Assembly: GCA_964596645.1 (NCBI GenBank)
Contig: CAZQVB010000002.1
Span: 1 to 64,000 of the forward strand
Origin: CAVQEK01 sp964596645
GTDB taxonomy: Bacteria > Bacteroidota > Bacteroidia > Cytophagales > Cyclobacteriaceae
Direction: 5' to 3'
DNA length: 64,000 nt
Shown here piece by piece: positions 1-9,662 of this stretch. Numbering within the stretch: position 1 is the stretch's first letter; the number at the start of each line of letters is the position of its first letter. The position numbers and the translations under genes are program-made. The notes under the pieces were generated by a model. That model was not told where the DNA came from. It saw nothing but the letters and a program-made list of their open reading frames with translations, and searched no databases.

Positions 1-383
1 TGAATTTAAAAAACTTATCCACAATTTTGACGTCAACCTATGCCATGAGAGAACATATAGCCGAAAGCTCAAAGTCTAAATCATCCTGAACTTGTTTCAG
101 GATCTGTCTAAGAGTAAACAGATGATTGAATCCTTAAATAACTTCCGAGCAGGGTAATTATAAAGCTTTACCGGTCATATTGCTATTAATTTTGGTACGA
201 AGGATGCAGAATGCCTCTGGTTGTTCATTTCTTTGTGCTGTGAAATGAATTAAATGATGCGGCCGGCATAATATGTACTACATATTTTTGCCAATATTAA
301 GCCCATAAGAATTAACTTTTTTAGATTCGCCAACGCAAAGATTTCATTCGATCGTTGCCTTTCAAAACACAACAAGCATTCAC
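1..383. other. Gene-free leader with one dispersed repeat copy
   Basis: No ORF with coding character is seen. Bases 64-153 are a diverged copy of the element at 12330-12414 and include a 21-bp palindrome. TATTTTTG at 283-290 fits the Bacteroidota -7 element TAnnTTTG, but no TTTG lies at the usual -33 distance, so it is only a weak promoter candidate for the GH2 gene. Confidence 0.6.
83..103. repeat. 21-bp interspersed palindrome, copy 1
   Basis: ATCCTGAAC...TTTCAGGAT is an imperfect palindrome with 8-bp arms. The identical 21 bases recur at 12343-12363, and the reverse complement at 12187-12207. It behaves like a REP-type intergenic repeat. Confidence 0.8.
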
Positions 384-3329
384 ATGAGCATGAGAAAATC
401 CTCAATCTTTTTTTTGCTATCTTTTTTGGTATCCGGCTTCATCAATGCTCAACCAGTGCCCAAACGAGCACCTGTACGGGTAAATGAGCTTATACCTTCC
501 GAGTCGCGAAATTACATACGCCTCAGCGGCACATGGGAGTTTCAGCTCGACTCTGCACGTACCGGTATTGCAGAAGAATGGTTTGCTCCCGGCCATACCT
601 TTGCCGATCGTATAGAAGTGCCGGGCAGCCTGGAAGGTCAGGGTAAGGGGCTCACTTACTTGCCGCTGTCGCAGCCACTTTGGGCAGGCACTTCCGATAA
701 GCCGTGGCTGGGTGCTTCCTGGTATCGCAAGCAGTTTTCACTGGAGGAATCATTTAAGAAAGAGTCCGTCAGACTCAATTTTGGCGGTGTAATGACTGAC
801 TGCAAGGTTTGGCTCAACGGCGAGTATCTGGGTGAGCATAGTTATGGCAATGTTCCTTTTGGTTTTGAAGTAGATAAATATCTCAAATATGATGCTCCCA
901 ATGTGCTGGTGGTAATGGTAGACAACCGGCAGACCTATCAGGGAAAGACCCCACAAAATGCGCATGGCTTCGGCACCACCACTATGGAGATGCGTTGGTC
1001 GGGCATATTTAGAGATGTGGAGTTGGTGGCCTGTGCTGAGACTACCCTGGAAGATGTATACGTAGTACCCGATATACAGCAAGGTGCCATCATCTGCAAC
1101 TATACGATACAGGGTAAAATTCCCAAAAATACGACCATGGTGGCAGAGGTGCGCCCCTGGGGCAGTGCTACACTCGCTGGTACGAAAAAGATGAATTTGT
1201 CTTCTTCGGAAGGCTCCATAAAAGTAGACGTAGCCAACGCACGGCTTTGGTATGACTATGATCCCGTTCTGTATACCGTGCAATTAAAAATTGTACAAAA
1301 GGGCGGCACCATTGTAGATGATGTGAGCACACGATTTGGTTTGCGTGAAATCACCACCGATGGTCATCACATCTATTTGAATGGAAAGCCGACATACCTC
1401 AGGGGTGAGTTGTGCCATTACCACTGGCCCCACACTGTATCTACGCCAACGGATCGCGATGCGATCAAAAGCAAGTTGCAGGTAATGGTGGACTATGGCT
1501 TTAACTTTAATCGTCATCACACCCATTTCCCTACGGTTGAATACATGGAAGTCTGTGATGAGCTTGGCCTTTTAAATGCCAACGGCATTAATGTGGTGCA
1601 TGGCTCTATGGAAATATTTGATGCTGACAAAGAAGCACTTTGGACACAACTTCTGCTGAGAGATCGCAACAACCCTTCAGCCATCATCTGGAGCATGGGA
1701 AACGAACACGTACCGGCCAATGATGTAGTAGAAAAATATCATGCACTTACCATGGGAATTGATTCCACGCGCTTGCTGCTTACCAACAGTCCTGGCTGGT
1801 TTATAACTCCTGATGGCCAGCGCTACCGCATGAATATACACCACGAATTTCGAAGACCAGGCGCCTCTTATATTGATCAATCCATCAAAGACAACTACAA
1901 AGATAGCCCGCTGCGGCCATGGCGCGTGCTGTATACCGAAGAGCAACTGAAAAAATCCGGGATTGATTCTTTGTTTCCAGTCTTTACCAGAAACACACAA
2001 TTGCTGCAGGCCAGGAGCAGAAAAATACTGCTGGAGCAGGCGCGACTGCTGGACGACGAATTGACCGATAGCTGGAATATTCCGGGTATCAACTATGTGG
2101 GATATCAACTGGCCACCTTCCGAGATGCCGGTTCATTTGTATGGGGTGTGGTCGACGATAGCTTTAATCCCAAGATTGTTTCTCCGGAGGAGCTTACCGA
2201 CTATAATGCAGCGTCGGTATTGCTGTGGCACCAGCATTGGTCGAAGCGTACCTTTTTTGCGGGCTCAGCAAAGGATGAAGAGCATTGGGTAATGCCCGTG
2301 CTTTTAAAATGCTCGCATTTTGGAAAAGAAAAAATGACGGATGCTACGCTTGATTGGGCAATAACTGATGAAAAAGGAAAGGTATATGCCGATGGCAATG
2401 AGCGTGGACTGAACATAGAGATCGGCGAGGTAAAGACGATCGCCTCGGCGGGCTTTTTCCTGCCAGATGTCGACGAACCTACACGAATGCATCTGAAAGC
2501 CAGCTTGCGCTACGGTGATGGGATGCTGAAGAATGAGTGGGATTTTTGGGTTTTCCCTAGAATAGTGGAGCAAACAGGAGATGATGCTCCTGGCGAAGCT
2601 GCAATGAAAAAATCGCCTCTTCCGGTATATCTCAATCACTCGGATGGCCGGCTATCGCGAAGGTGGAAGACAATGTATCCGTTTATACAGGAAGGCAGTG
2701 CAGTTGCTGAGCGCGAAGCATTATACATCACAGACCAGTTCGATCAGCACACAATAGCGCTGTTGGAGCAGGGGCACCGGGTACTACTGCTGGGCAATTC
2801 ACACTTCGACGGACACAAGACAGATTGGGGGGCGGGCCGGTCGGAATATGGTAGAGGAACGAAGATTTATAGCCATCCACTGACGGAGAAAATGCCACAC
2901 AATGGCTGGTGCGATATTCCTTTTGCCCAGATGATCAGCGGAACCGAAGCCCTTCACGGGAACAGAAGCGGACTTGGTATAATGATGGATATGCGACCAT
3001 GGCCAGAGCAGGTGCATCCACTCATTATGGGCTTCCCAAGCTACAAAGACGAAGAGCCTCAGCTTTATTCATTCCTGTTGGAAGCAACTGCCGGCAGCGG
3101 TAAGTTCATAACCACTACCTTTGATTTAGGGCAGGAAGATCCGGCCACCACCTATTTTTTCGATGAGGTGCTTCGCTATATGACAGGGTCTGAATTTGCG
3201 CCTAAAGCAGCGGTGCCTGTTGAGTTTTTAAAAGGCCAGCAGCAAAAGAAAGCTGAGATCAGGAAGTTTATTGTCGAATTTCAGAAAGACGACCCCATGC
3301 CGAACCTAAAGCGGCCCGATGAACAATAA
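384..3329 (+). CDS. Secreted glycoside hydrolase family 2 protein (beta-galactosidase/glucuronidase type)
   Basis: An exported retaining exo-glycosidase of family GH2, probably periplasmic, removing terminal beta-linked sugars. Residues 1-22 form a signal peptide ending in an NAQ cleavage site. A jelly-roll sugar-binding domain follows (about 45-215, with SGTWEF and SWYRK motifs), then an Ig-like domain and a TIM barrel from about 320. The GH2 acid/base signature is seen as WSMGNEH, with Asn440-Glu441. The nucleophile Glu could not be assigned with certainty; VLYTEEQ near 517 is one candidate. At 981 residues it is longer than minimal GH2 enzymes, so an accessory C-terminal region is present. 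The next ORF overlaps its end. The exact substrate cannot be read from sequence; the GH43 and six-hairpin neighbours suggest a mixed plant or algal polysaccharide. Confidence 0.88.
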   Translation: MSMRKSSIFFLLSFLVSGFINAQPVPKRAPVRVNELIPSESRNYIRLSGTWEFQLDSARTGIAEEWFAPGHTFADRIEVPGSLEGQGKGLTYLPLSQPLWAGTSDKPWLGASWYRKQFSLEESFKKESVRLNFGGVMTDCKVWLNGEYLGEHSYGNVPFGFEVDKYLKYDAPNVLVVMVDNRQTYQGKTPQNAHGFGTTTMEMRWSGIFRDVELVACAETTLEDVYVVPDIQQGAIICNYTIQGKIPKNTTMVAEVRPWGSATLAGTKKMNLSSSEGSIKVDVANARLWYDYDPVLYTVQLKIVQKGGTIVDDVSTRFGLREITTDGHHIYLNGKPTYLRGELCHYHWPHTVSTPTDRDAIKSKLQVMVDYGFNFNRHHTHFPTVEYMEVCDELGLLNANGINVVHGSMEIFDADKEALWTQLLLRDRNNPSAIIWSMGNEHVPANDVVEKYHALTMGIDSTRLLLTNSPGWFITPDGQRYRMNIHHEFRRPGASYIDQSIKDNYKDSPLRPWRVLYTEEQLKKSGIDSLFPVFTRNTQLLQARSRKILLEQARLLDDELTDSWNIPGINYVGYQLATFRDAGSFVWGVVDDSFNPKIVSPEELTDYNAASVLLWHQHWSKRTFFAGSAKDEEHWVMPVLLKCSHFGKEKMTDATLDWAITDEKGKVYADGNERGLNIEIGEVKTIASAGFFLPDVDEPTRMHLKASLRYGDGMLKNEWDFWVFPRIVEQTGDDAPGEAAMKKSPLPVYLNHSDGRLSRRWKTMYPFIQEGSAVAEREALYITDQFDQHTIALLEQGHRVLLLGNSHFDGHKTDWGAGRSEYGRGTKIYSHPLTEKMPHNGWCDIPFAQMISGTEALHGNRSGLGIMMDMRPWPEQVHPLIMGFPSYKDEEPQLYSFLLEATAGSGKFITTTFDLGQEDPATTYFFDEVLRYMTGSEFAPKAAVPVEFLKGQQQKKAEIRKFIVEFQKDDPMPNLKRPDEQ

Positions 3330-4314
3330 TTGTTTCAACTATGAATTTTGCTCTATGATAAAGAAAGTAGCTGTACTCGATACAGGGTACGAAAGTTATG
3401 AATTCGAAGAAAAGCTGCTGGCCGAAGCGGGCTACGAGCTGCAGATATACACGGGCGACAAATCCGACCATCTGGCAAAACGGGCATTTTCTGAGGATGC
3501 CGTCGGTCTATTTATTCGATGGACAGAGATTGACGACGATTTTCTGACGGCCTGCCCCAATGTGAAGGCCATAGTGCGCTATGGCGCAGGCTACGAAAAT
3601 GTAGACTTATCGGCGGCCTCAGCACATGCTGTGAAGGTGAGCAATGTGCGGGGTTATGGCAATCATTCTGTTTCTGATCATGCACTAGCGCTGATGTTTG
3701 CCTGTGCACGGGGACTGTTCCCGGGTGTGGCTTCATTTCAGGAAAATTTTGGCAAGCCTCCCTTTGCCCGTATGCCCGAGCTGCACCGCAAGACGCTCGG
3801 CATCATTGGGCTTGGCCGTATCGGGGGCACGCTTGCCGCTAAGGCCGTGCATCTGTTTGAGAAGGTGATCGCATATGATCCATACATTACTCCAGAGCGT
3901 TTTGATGCGCTGAGTGTTCAGCAAGTGTCGTTGGATGAACTGTGTGCTTTGAGCGATGTGATCAGTTGCCACTGCAACCTGACAGAAGAGACGACCAGCC
4001 TGGTGGATCAACAGGCATTTGAAAAAATGAAAAAAAAGCCCATCGTGGTCAATACGGCACGGGGTCCTGTTGTGAGCACATCGGCTTTATTAGACGCATT
4101 GAACGCAGGACAAATACAAGCCGCCGGCATCGATGTATTCAATGCTGAAATACCACGAGAAATTCCGAGTGCACTATTGTCGCACCCGGGCATTATAGCT
4201 ACGGGCCACTATGCCTGGTATTCCGAAAATTCGTCGGCAGAGCTGCAGAGAAGGGCTGCACTTAATATGGTGGGCTTGTTGAAAGGAAATAATGTGGATG
4301 ATGTCTTAAACTAA
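3319..4314 (+). CDS. D-isomer-specific 2-hydroxyacid dehydrogenase
   Basis: A cytoplasmic NAD(P)-dependent oxidoreductase interconverting a 2-hydroxyacid and a 2-oxoacid. The Rossmann motif GLGRIG lies in the middle of the chain. The catalytic trio of the family is visible: Arg in NTARG, Glu in DVFNAE and His in GHYAW. The longest ORF starts at 3319, overlapping the GH2 stop by 11 bases; an ATG at 3355 (MIKKVAVLD) fits the family N-terminus better and would give 319 residues. Either way it is probably co-transcribed with the GH2 gene and may act on an acidic sugar or its catabolite. The substrate is unknown; phosphoglycerate or hydroxypyruvate enzymes share this fold. Confidence 0.85.
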   Translation: MNNNCFNYEFCSMIKKVAVLDTGYESYEFEEKLLAEAGYELQIYTGDKSDHLAKRAFSEDAVGLFIRWTEIDDDFLTACPNVKAIVRYGAGYENVDLSAASAHAVKVSNVRGYGNHSVSDHALALMFACARGLFPGVASFQENFGKPPFARMPELHRKTLGIIGLGRIGGTLAAKAVHLFEKVIAYDPYITPERFDALSVQQVSLDELCALSDVISCHCNLTEETTSLVDQQAFEKMKKKPIVVNTARGPVVSTSALLDALNAGQIQAAGIDVFNAEIPREIPSALLSHPGIIATGHYAWYSENSSAELQRRAALNMVGLLKGNNVDDVLN

Positions 4315-4484
4315 AGCGGTCAGCATGTGAACAATGACGGTTTCATTGGCAAACAGATGGTCGATTTGGTGCGCTCGTACGTTTGTCGACTGATATATTT
4401 GCCATAGATACACATCCCCGCAGGTACTTGCCTTGCCAACTAGTGAAGAATTAATACACAAACACCCTAACCGCCTTTTTTCGT

Positions 4485-7235
4485 ATGAAATTTTGCCATC
4501 CTGTTTTTCTTATCCTTTTGCTGTTGGCTACATCGGCCATAGCACAGAAAACAAATGACATCGATCTCAACCTTTCGCAGTGGGGCCCTTACTCCACTAA
4601 ATATGCCGGCGTATCGCACATTCACGATCAGTCCAGCGGCATGCGCTTCGACTTGTCGGTGTTTCCGGGCTTTTACCGTCAAAAGGTGGTGGTGCCCAAT
4701 GTCACTTTCGAATCGTCTTATCATGTCTGGAATGCTTCCACCGACCTAAAAAACTATACCTACCGCCACCAGATGGAGTGGAAAGATGAGGTATACACCG
4801 ATGTGTCGTACATGGATGCCGGCCCACAGGCCAGGCTCATCCATGCCGATATGGTCAATAATACCACCCTGCCACAGAGCACCTCGCTGCACATGGTTGC
4901 CTATATCGACTATCCCGCCGACTGGGGCTGGGAGGTGACCCTGCCGAAGGGCGGACTGTGGCTCGATGGCACTGCCTACCAAACGCTGGAATACGCTGAG
5001 CCCAATTTTCGCGATCAGCTGCCCTACGACAACTGGCTGCGTGGCGAACTGCGCGATCCGGATTTTGTGAATGGCACAGCCCTCGCAAAGGGCGGGCGGG
5101 TGCGCGGCTTTGGCTCAGCCGGCGATCGAGTGGCATATACGCTTCAGGTACCCGCCGCCATAGAGCAGGCAGTGCTGTTGCTGCGCTACCGGGTGCAGCA
5201 AGGAGAAACCGCACAGTTGGACATGCAAATAGGTGACGCGGAAAGCCGCCCCGTCAGCTTCGCGGGAGCGGATCATTTTCAAGTGCAAAAGATTGCCCTG
5301 GGTCGTCTGCCGGAAGGCGAAAGCACGTTGGCCTTCAAATCCAAAGGCGGTGGCTTCATAACCATTGACGGTATGGCTCTGGTGCCGGAAGCTTCGACAG
5401 ATGAAGTCACTTTTGAGAAAAGGACAATTAACCTGCGCCCTGAAATATTAGAAGGCCCCACCGCTTCCAGCATTGTGATCAAGTACCAGCACATCGACGC
5501 TTACTACGGCCTGACCTGGGACTTTCCGCGGCATAAGCAGACGCAGTATCGCACGGATGATTTCGATACTTTTTTCAAAAAATACTTCAACACACACTGG
5601 GGTACCATATATGGCAGCGACGATGGCGGTCATTATCTGGAAATAAAGCTGGACCCGATTGAGCTGGCACCCAACAGCGCACAGGTGGTAAGTGGTCTCA
5701 TTTGCGCCGGCAGCCTTGAGGAAGTCCGCACCCGCTTGCAGACCTTTCGGCCGGAAGAATCGGAAACAATCTATGAAAAAGGGCTTCAGACTTTTGTCGA
5801 TTTCCAACCTGTGCCAGCCGGAGAGCAATATGTATTTAGCCAGGAGCGCATGGCGGCTACCACGCTCAGCAATGTCATTTACCCCGTATACACTCAGGGT
5901 GAATACATTAAGCACAACGTGCCCGGCAACCAATGGCTCAGCCTGTATACCTGGGACGCCGGCTTTGTTGGCCTGGGCCTGGTGGAGCTCGATGTGCAAT
6001 ACGCCATAGATGTGCTGAACCAGTATGTAACCAGCCCGGACAGCTACTCGGCATTTACCCATCACGGCAGCACGGTGCCGGTACAGGTGTATTTGTTTCA
6101 GGAGATATGGAACAAAACACAGTCGGAAGATTTCTTGAAAAAATATTATCCGAGGGTGAAGCAAATGCACCAATTTCTGGCCGGGGAAATTGGGCATTCC
6201 AGCACGAAAAACCTGCAGTCGAACCTGCTGCGGCCCTGGGACTACTTCTACAACTCTGGCGGTTGGGACGACTACCCGCCGCAGCATTATATAAAGGAAC
6301 ATGAAGAGCTGGCGGCCAATACCACACCGGTAGTCACCACGGCACAGCTCATCCGTACGGCCAAAATACTCAAGCTGGCGGCACTGCACCTGGGGCTGAA
6401 GCAGGATGTGAAGCTTTACGACAGGCAGATTGAAGTGTTCAGTCAGGCGCTGATTGACCACGCCTGGGATGAAGAATCGGGATATTTTGCCTATGTGCAG
6501 CACGATGAAAAGGGTGAGCCGACAAGTATTCTGAGCCACGAAAGCAGTGAAAACTTTAATAAAGGTCTGGATGGCGTATACCCACTCGTGTCGGGGGAGT
6601 TTCCGGCCGATCAAACGGCTGCCATGATGAAGCACCTGCAAACTCGGGGAGAAATATGGTCGGATATTGGGCTGTCGGCGGTAGACCAAAGTGCTCCATA
6701 TTATTTAGAAAACGGGTATTGGAATGGCACCGTGTGGATGCCGCACCAGTGGTTTTTCTGGAAAGCCATGCTGGACCACGGTGAGGGTGCCTTTGCCAAT
6801 AAAATAGCCACCACCGGCCTGGATGTGTGGAAGCGTGAGGTGGACGCCAGCTATTATACCTTTGAGCATTTCCTGATCAGCACCGGCCGGGGTGCCGGAT
6901 GGCACCACTTCTCCGGGTTGTCAACACCCGTACTGGCCTGGTTCAAAGCCTACTTTGTGCCCGGCAACCTCACCTGCGGCTTCGATACCTGGATATCACA
7001 GAAGGAATTTAATGCCGATAACACCAGCCTGACGGCCAAGCTGGAGCAGGCCAAGACCTCAAAAAATACCAATGGCCGCGGGAGCAATATTGTAGTGTGT
7101 ATGAATCCCGGCTTCGACTACGAGGTGCTGTGGAATGGCAAGAAACATCCACACGAAAAACTGCATGAGGGCGTGATGATGATCACCATGCCAAAGGCAG
7201 CAAAGGGGCGGTTGGAGATAAACCAGGTGCAATGA
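4485..7235 (+). CDS. Secreted six-hairpin glycosidase (MGH1/GH63-like)
   Basis: A signal peptide (residues 1-20, ending AIAQ) precedes a beta-rich N-terminal half and a C-terminal (alpha/alpha)6 barrel typical of the GH63/GH37/mannosylglycerate-hydrolase group. Barrel markers are NQWLSLYTWDAGF near 484-496, with Asp491 in the position of the usual general acid, and YWNGTVWMPHQWFFWK near 745. This suggests an inverting exo-alpha-glycosidase acting in the periplasm or outside the cell. The 916-residue length fits secreted Bacteroidota versions with an added beta-sandwich. It lies 170 bases after the dehydrogenase on the same strand. Sugar specificity cannot be decided. Confidence 0.75.
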   Translation: MKFCHPVFLILLLLATSAIAQKTNDIDLNLSQWGPYSTKYAGVSHIHDQSSGMRFDLSVFPGFYRQKVVVPNVTFESSYHVWNASTDLKNYTYRHQMEWKDEVYTDVSYMDAGPQARLIHADMVNNTTLPQSTSLHMVAYIDYPADWGWEVTLPKGGLWLDGTAYQTLEYAEPNFRDQLPYDNWLRGELRDPDFVNGTALAKGGRVRGFGSAGDRVAYTLQVPAAIEQAVLLLRYRVQQGETAQLDMQIGDAESRPVSFAGADHFQVQKIALGRLPEGESTLAFKSKGGGFITIDGMALVPEASTDEVTFEKRTINLRPEILEGPTASSIVIKYQHIDAYYGLTWDFPRHKQTQYRTDDFDTFFKKYFNTHWGTIYGSDDGGHYLEIKLDPIELAPNSAQVVSGLICAGSLEEVRTRLQTFRPEESETIYEKGLQTFVDFQPVPAGEQYVFSQERMAATTLSNVIYPVYTQGEYIKHNVPGNQWLSLYTWDAGFVGLGLVELDVQYAIDVLNQYVTSPDSYSAFTHHGSTVPVQVYLFQEIWNKTQSEDFLKKYYPRVKQMHQFLAGEIGHSSTKNLQSNLLRPWDYFYNSGGWDDYPPQHYIKEHEELAANTTPVVTTAQLIRTAKILKLAALHLGLKQDVKLYDRQIEVFSQALIDHAWDEESGYFAYVQHDEKGEPTSILSHESSENFNKGLDGVYPLVSGEFPADQTAAMMKHLQTRGEIWSDIGLSAVDQSAPYYLENGYWNGTVWMPHQWFFWKAMLDHGEGAFANKIATTGLDVWKREVDASYYTFEHFLISTGRGAGWHHFSGLSTPVLAWFKAYFVPGNLTCGFDTWISQKEFNADNTSLTAKLEQAKTSKNTNGRGSNIVVCMNPGFDYEVLWNGKKHPHEKLHEGVMMITMPKAAKGRLEINQVQ

Positions 7236-7349
7236 GTGCAAGGCATTGCATGCACAATTGGCAGTAGTGAGGGTATGTTATTATTAAAAGAGTTTATTGT
7301 ACTACATCATTCCATTTTAAATAAGGCCTATAACTCCTGAAATGAACCA

Positions 7350-7991
7350 ATGAATTACAAAGAAAAGAAATTGAAGGGCGTCACATCTTTGGCCTTTATC
7401 GGCTGTATGTTATTATCAGTTTTTCTTTATGGGCAAGACGATAGGGTAGGCATCACAATGCGTTTTGAACCTTTAAGTACTGTAGAGGAAATAAACGACA
7501 TTTTTCTCATAGAAGGAATCGAAGGATATAGAATGATATTTACAGGTGAGGAGTTGATTGATAAACATTATATACTCACCGTAAAAGAATTTTGGAATGG
7601 CACAGTGACGGCGGTTGATACAATAATGAATACAAGAAAGTATAATGACTTACTGAAAATAAAAGACGACTCATTACTAATAAAGGTAATTTCTAAGTCC
7701 TTGTCGGATGATCGTATTAAAGTCATATTTACTTTTCCAAAAGTGAGGAGTGAAAAGTATTTTAAGTCGACAGGATCGGATGATTATAGTCTGCGAAAAC
7801 TAACCAGCCAAAAGAACTTACCCATACAGATAGATGATGCTTTTTATGTTTTATCGCACATTCTTCCTTACGAAAAAGACGAGATTAAAAATTGGTGTAC
7901 GGTTGATCAAAATGGTGAAGATATTGAGAATTGGGGATTGAAATTTGGGCTGGATCATTACCTGACATATCAATTGGTCTTTGTCCATTGA
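7350..7991 (+). CDS. Hypothetical exported protein
   Basis: A 213-residue protein of no recognised family. Residues about 12-28 form a hydrophobic segment (LAFIGCMLLSVFLYGQ) that looks like a signal peptide ending before QDD. The mature part is rich in Lys, Asp and Ile and has no repeats or known motifs. Base composition is more AT-rich than the flanking glycosidase genes, which may indicate recent acquisition. It sits between the six-hairpin glycosidase and the convergent GH43 pair; no role can be inferred. Confidence 0.6.
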   Translation: MNYKEKKLKGVTSLAFIGCMLLSVFLYGQDDRVGITMRFEPLSTVEEINDIFLIEGIEGYRMIFTGEELIDKHYILTVKEFWNGTVTAVDTIMNTRKYNDLLKIKDDSLLIKVISKSLSDDRIKVIFTFPKVRSEKYFKSTGSDDYSLRKLTSQKNLPIQIDDAFYVLSHILPYEKDEIKNWCTVDQNGEDIENWGLKFGLDHYLTYQLVFVH

Positions 7992-8024
7992 CCTTCAATT
8001 TATTTTAACGTGTTCCTAAATTTA

Positions 8025-9662
8025 CTACCGCTCACCCTCTACCGGCCCATCATGTGCATAGCGAAACCAGTTGAACGAGGCCGTACCGCCAGCTTTTTCT
8101 TTTTGTGTATAGGAAAATAGCGCATACTTGGCGCCTTCAAACCATTCACGATCTATAGGCGCCGGCTTGCCGATGGGTATATATTGTCTGCCATCGAGGC
8201 TGTAGAACATCCAACCGGTGGCTATGCCCTGCTCACTGGTAACGCGGGCTTTCAGCCACACCCTGTCTCCCTTCACAGCAGGCCCGGCGATGGAGTCGGT
8301 GTTGGTTTTAAACAAAATCCTCTTGCCATCGCCCTGGTTGGTGACACCCACCGAGAGGTAGTGCCGGTTGAAGAGTGAAAGCCCGGCAAATTGCCCGTCG
8401 ACCATTTGGTCGATCTTCATTTCCGTTGCCGCCTCGCTTTCCTTTCCCATAATGAGCTGCACCAGGGTATTCTTGGCAAAGACCACAGAATTTTCTTCAA
8501 AGGGCACCGGACGCATATTGTGGTTGGTGCCCGACTTGCGCACCAGAGGCATTGCCCGCAGTGTGAGGTGCCCCGGCACCTTGCTCAGCGACCAGGCGTC
8601 GGGCACCGGGTTGTGGTTCCATAGCCATTGCAGGCCGAGGTTCTCGCTGTCGAATTCATCAGAAGCTACAGGCAATCGTACGGGATGCTGACCGGTTACG
8701 GTCGGTTTTTTAGCAAACTTCACCGGTTCACCTATGCCATTGCCATCGTAGTCTTCGCCCATCATGGGCCAGCCATCTTTCCAGCCGGCGGGCTCCAGCC
8801 AGAGCACACGGCCATATCCGGCGATCTCCTGAAAATGATAGAACCAGTCCTCACCATTTTCAAGCGTGATCCACGCCCCCTGATGCGGGCCGTTGATGTC
8901 GGTAGTGCCCTGCTCCAATATCACTTTTTTCTCATAAGGCCCATATACATTTTTTGACCGGAACACCACCTGATAGCCCTGTGCTATGCCGCCTTCCGGC
9001 GCCAAAATGTAGTAATAACCATCGCGCTTCAACATTTTCGGACCTTCCAGGGTAGGGCCGTAGGCTATCACAGCGCCGCCATCAAGTATCTGGTTGCCTT
9101 CGCTGTTCATTTTGTGTATGATCACCGGCCCGGCGCCCACTTCACTGCGCAGCAAATAGGCCTGCCCGTCGTCGTCCCAGAAAGGGTATGGATCTTCCCA
9201 CCGTACCTGATCTACAATGTGCTCCAACGGCGACCAGGGTCCGGCCGGATGGTCCGCCACTGTGCGGAAGAGTCCGTCGATCGGCGAAGCGAAGTATACC
9301 ATAAATTTATTATTGTGGGACACCAGCGCGGGTGCCCAGCTGCCCTGCTGGTAAGCCTGGCCTGGCTCATTGTATTTTTCAGCGATATCCAACCTGCGCC
9401 ACAGCCGCGATACGATCTCCCAGTTTACCATGTCTTTGCTGTGCAGTATGGGGTTGCCCATGAAATGGTGCGAGGCAGCCACCATGTAGAAATCGTCGCC
9501 GACGCGGATCACATCGGGATTGTTGTAATCGGCAAAAAGCACAGGATTGCGAAAAGTACCATCGCCCTGGTCTCCCCATGCCGGGAGAAGGCTTTGTGCT
9601 GTTGCCGTATACGTGCTCAAAATGGCACTGAAGAGGAGGGCGAATATGATGGTCTTTTTCAT
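8025..9662 (-). CDS. Secreted GH43-like glycosidase, downstream paralogue
   Basis: A signal peptide (1-22, TATAQ) is followed by a five-bladed propeller of family GH43 and, from about 335, a lectin-like beta-sandwich (beta-xylosidase C-terminal type). GH43 enzymes remove xylose or arabinose from hemicellulose. The general acid is present as Glu206 in LEGPKMLK and the pKa-modulating Asp in WEDP. At the general base position, where related proteins read (S/P)DPDV, this protein reads NNPDV, placing Asn48 where Asp is expected. The start overlaps the stop of the upstream paralogue by four bases (ATGA), so the two are translationally coupled. Activity is uncertain given the base substitution. Confidence 0.8.
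   Translation of the reverse strand: MKKTIIFALLFSAILSTYTATAQSLLPAWGDQGDGTFRNPVLFADYNNPDVIRVGDDFYMVAASHHFMGNPILHSKDMVNWEIVSRLWRRLDIAEKYNEPGQAYQQGSWAPALVSHNNKFMVYFASPIDGLFRTVADHPAGPWSPLEHIVDQVRWEDPYPFWDDDGQAYLLRSEVGAGPVIIHKMNSEGNQILDGGAVIAYGPTLEGPKMLKRDGYYYILAPEGGIAQGYQVVFRSKNVYGPYEKKVILEQGTTDINGPHQGAWITLENGEDWFYHFQEIAGYGRVLWLEPAGWKDGWPMMGEDYDGNGIGEPVKFAKKPTVTGQHPVRLPVASDEFDSENLGLQWLWNHNPVPDAWSLSKVPGHLTLRAMPLVRKSGTNHNMRPVPFEENSVVFAKNTLVQLIMGKESEAATEMKIDQMVDGQFAGLSLFNRHYLSVGVTNQGDGKRILFKTNTDSIAGPAVKGDRVWLKARVTSEQGIATGWMFYSLDGRQYIPIGKPAPIDREWFEGAKYALFSYTQKEKAGGTASFNWFRYAHDGPVEGER

Noticed and set aside
5448..6689. Long 413-codon minus-strand frame inside the six-hairpin glycosidase gene
   Set aside because: It is fully antisense to a strongly supported gene, has a His/Arg/Val-rich composition typical of shadow frames and no recognisable domain.
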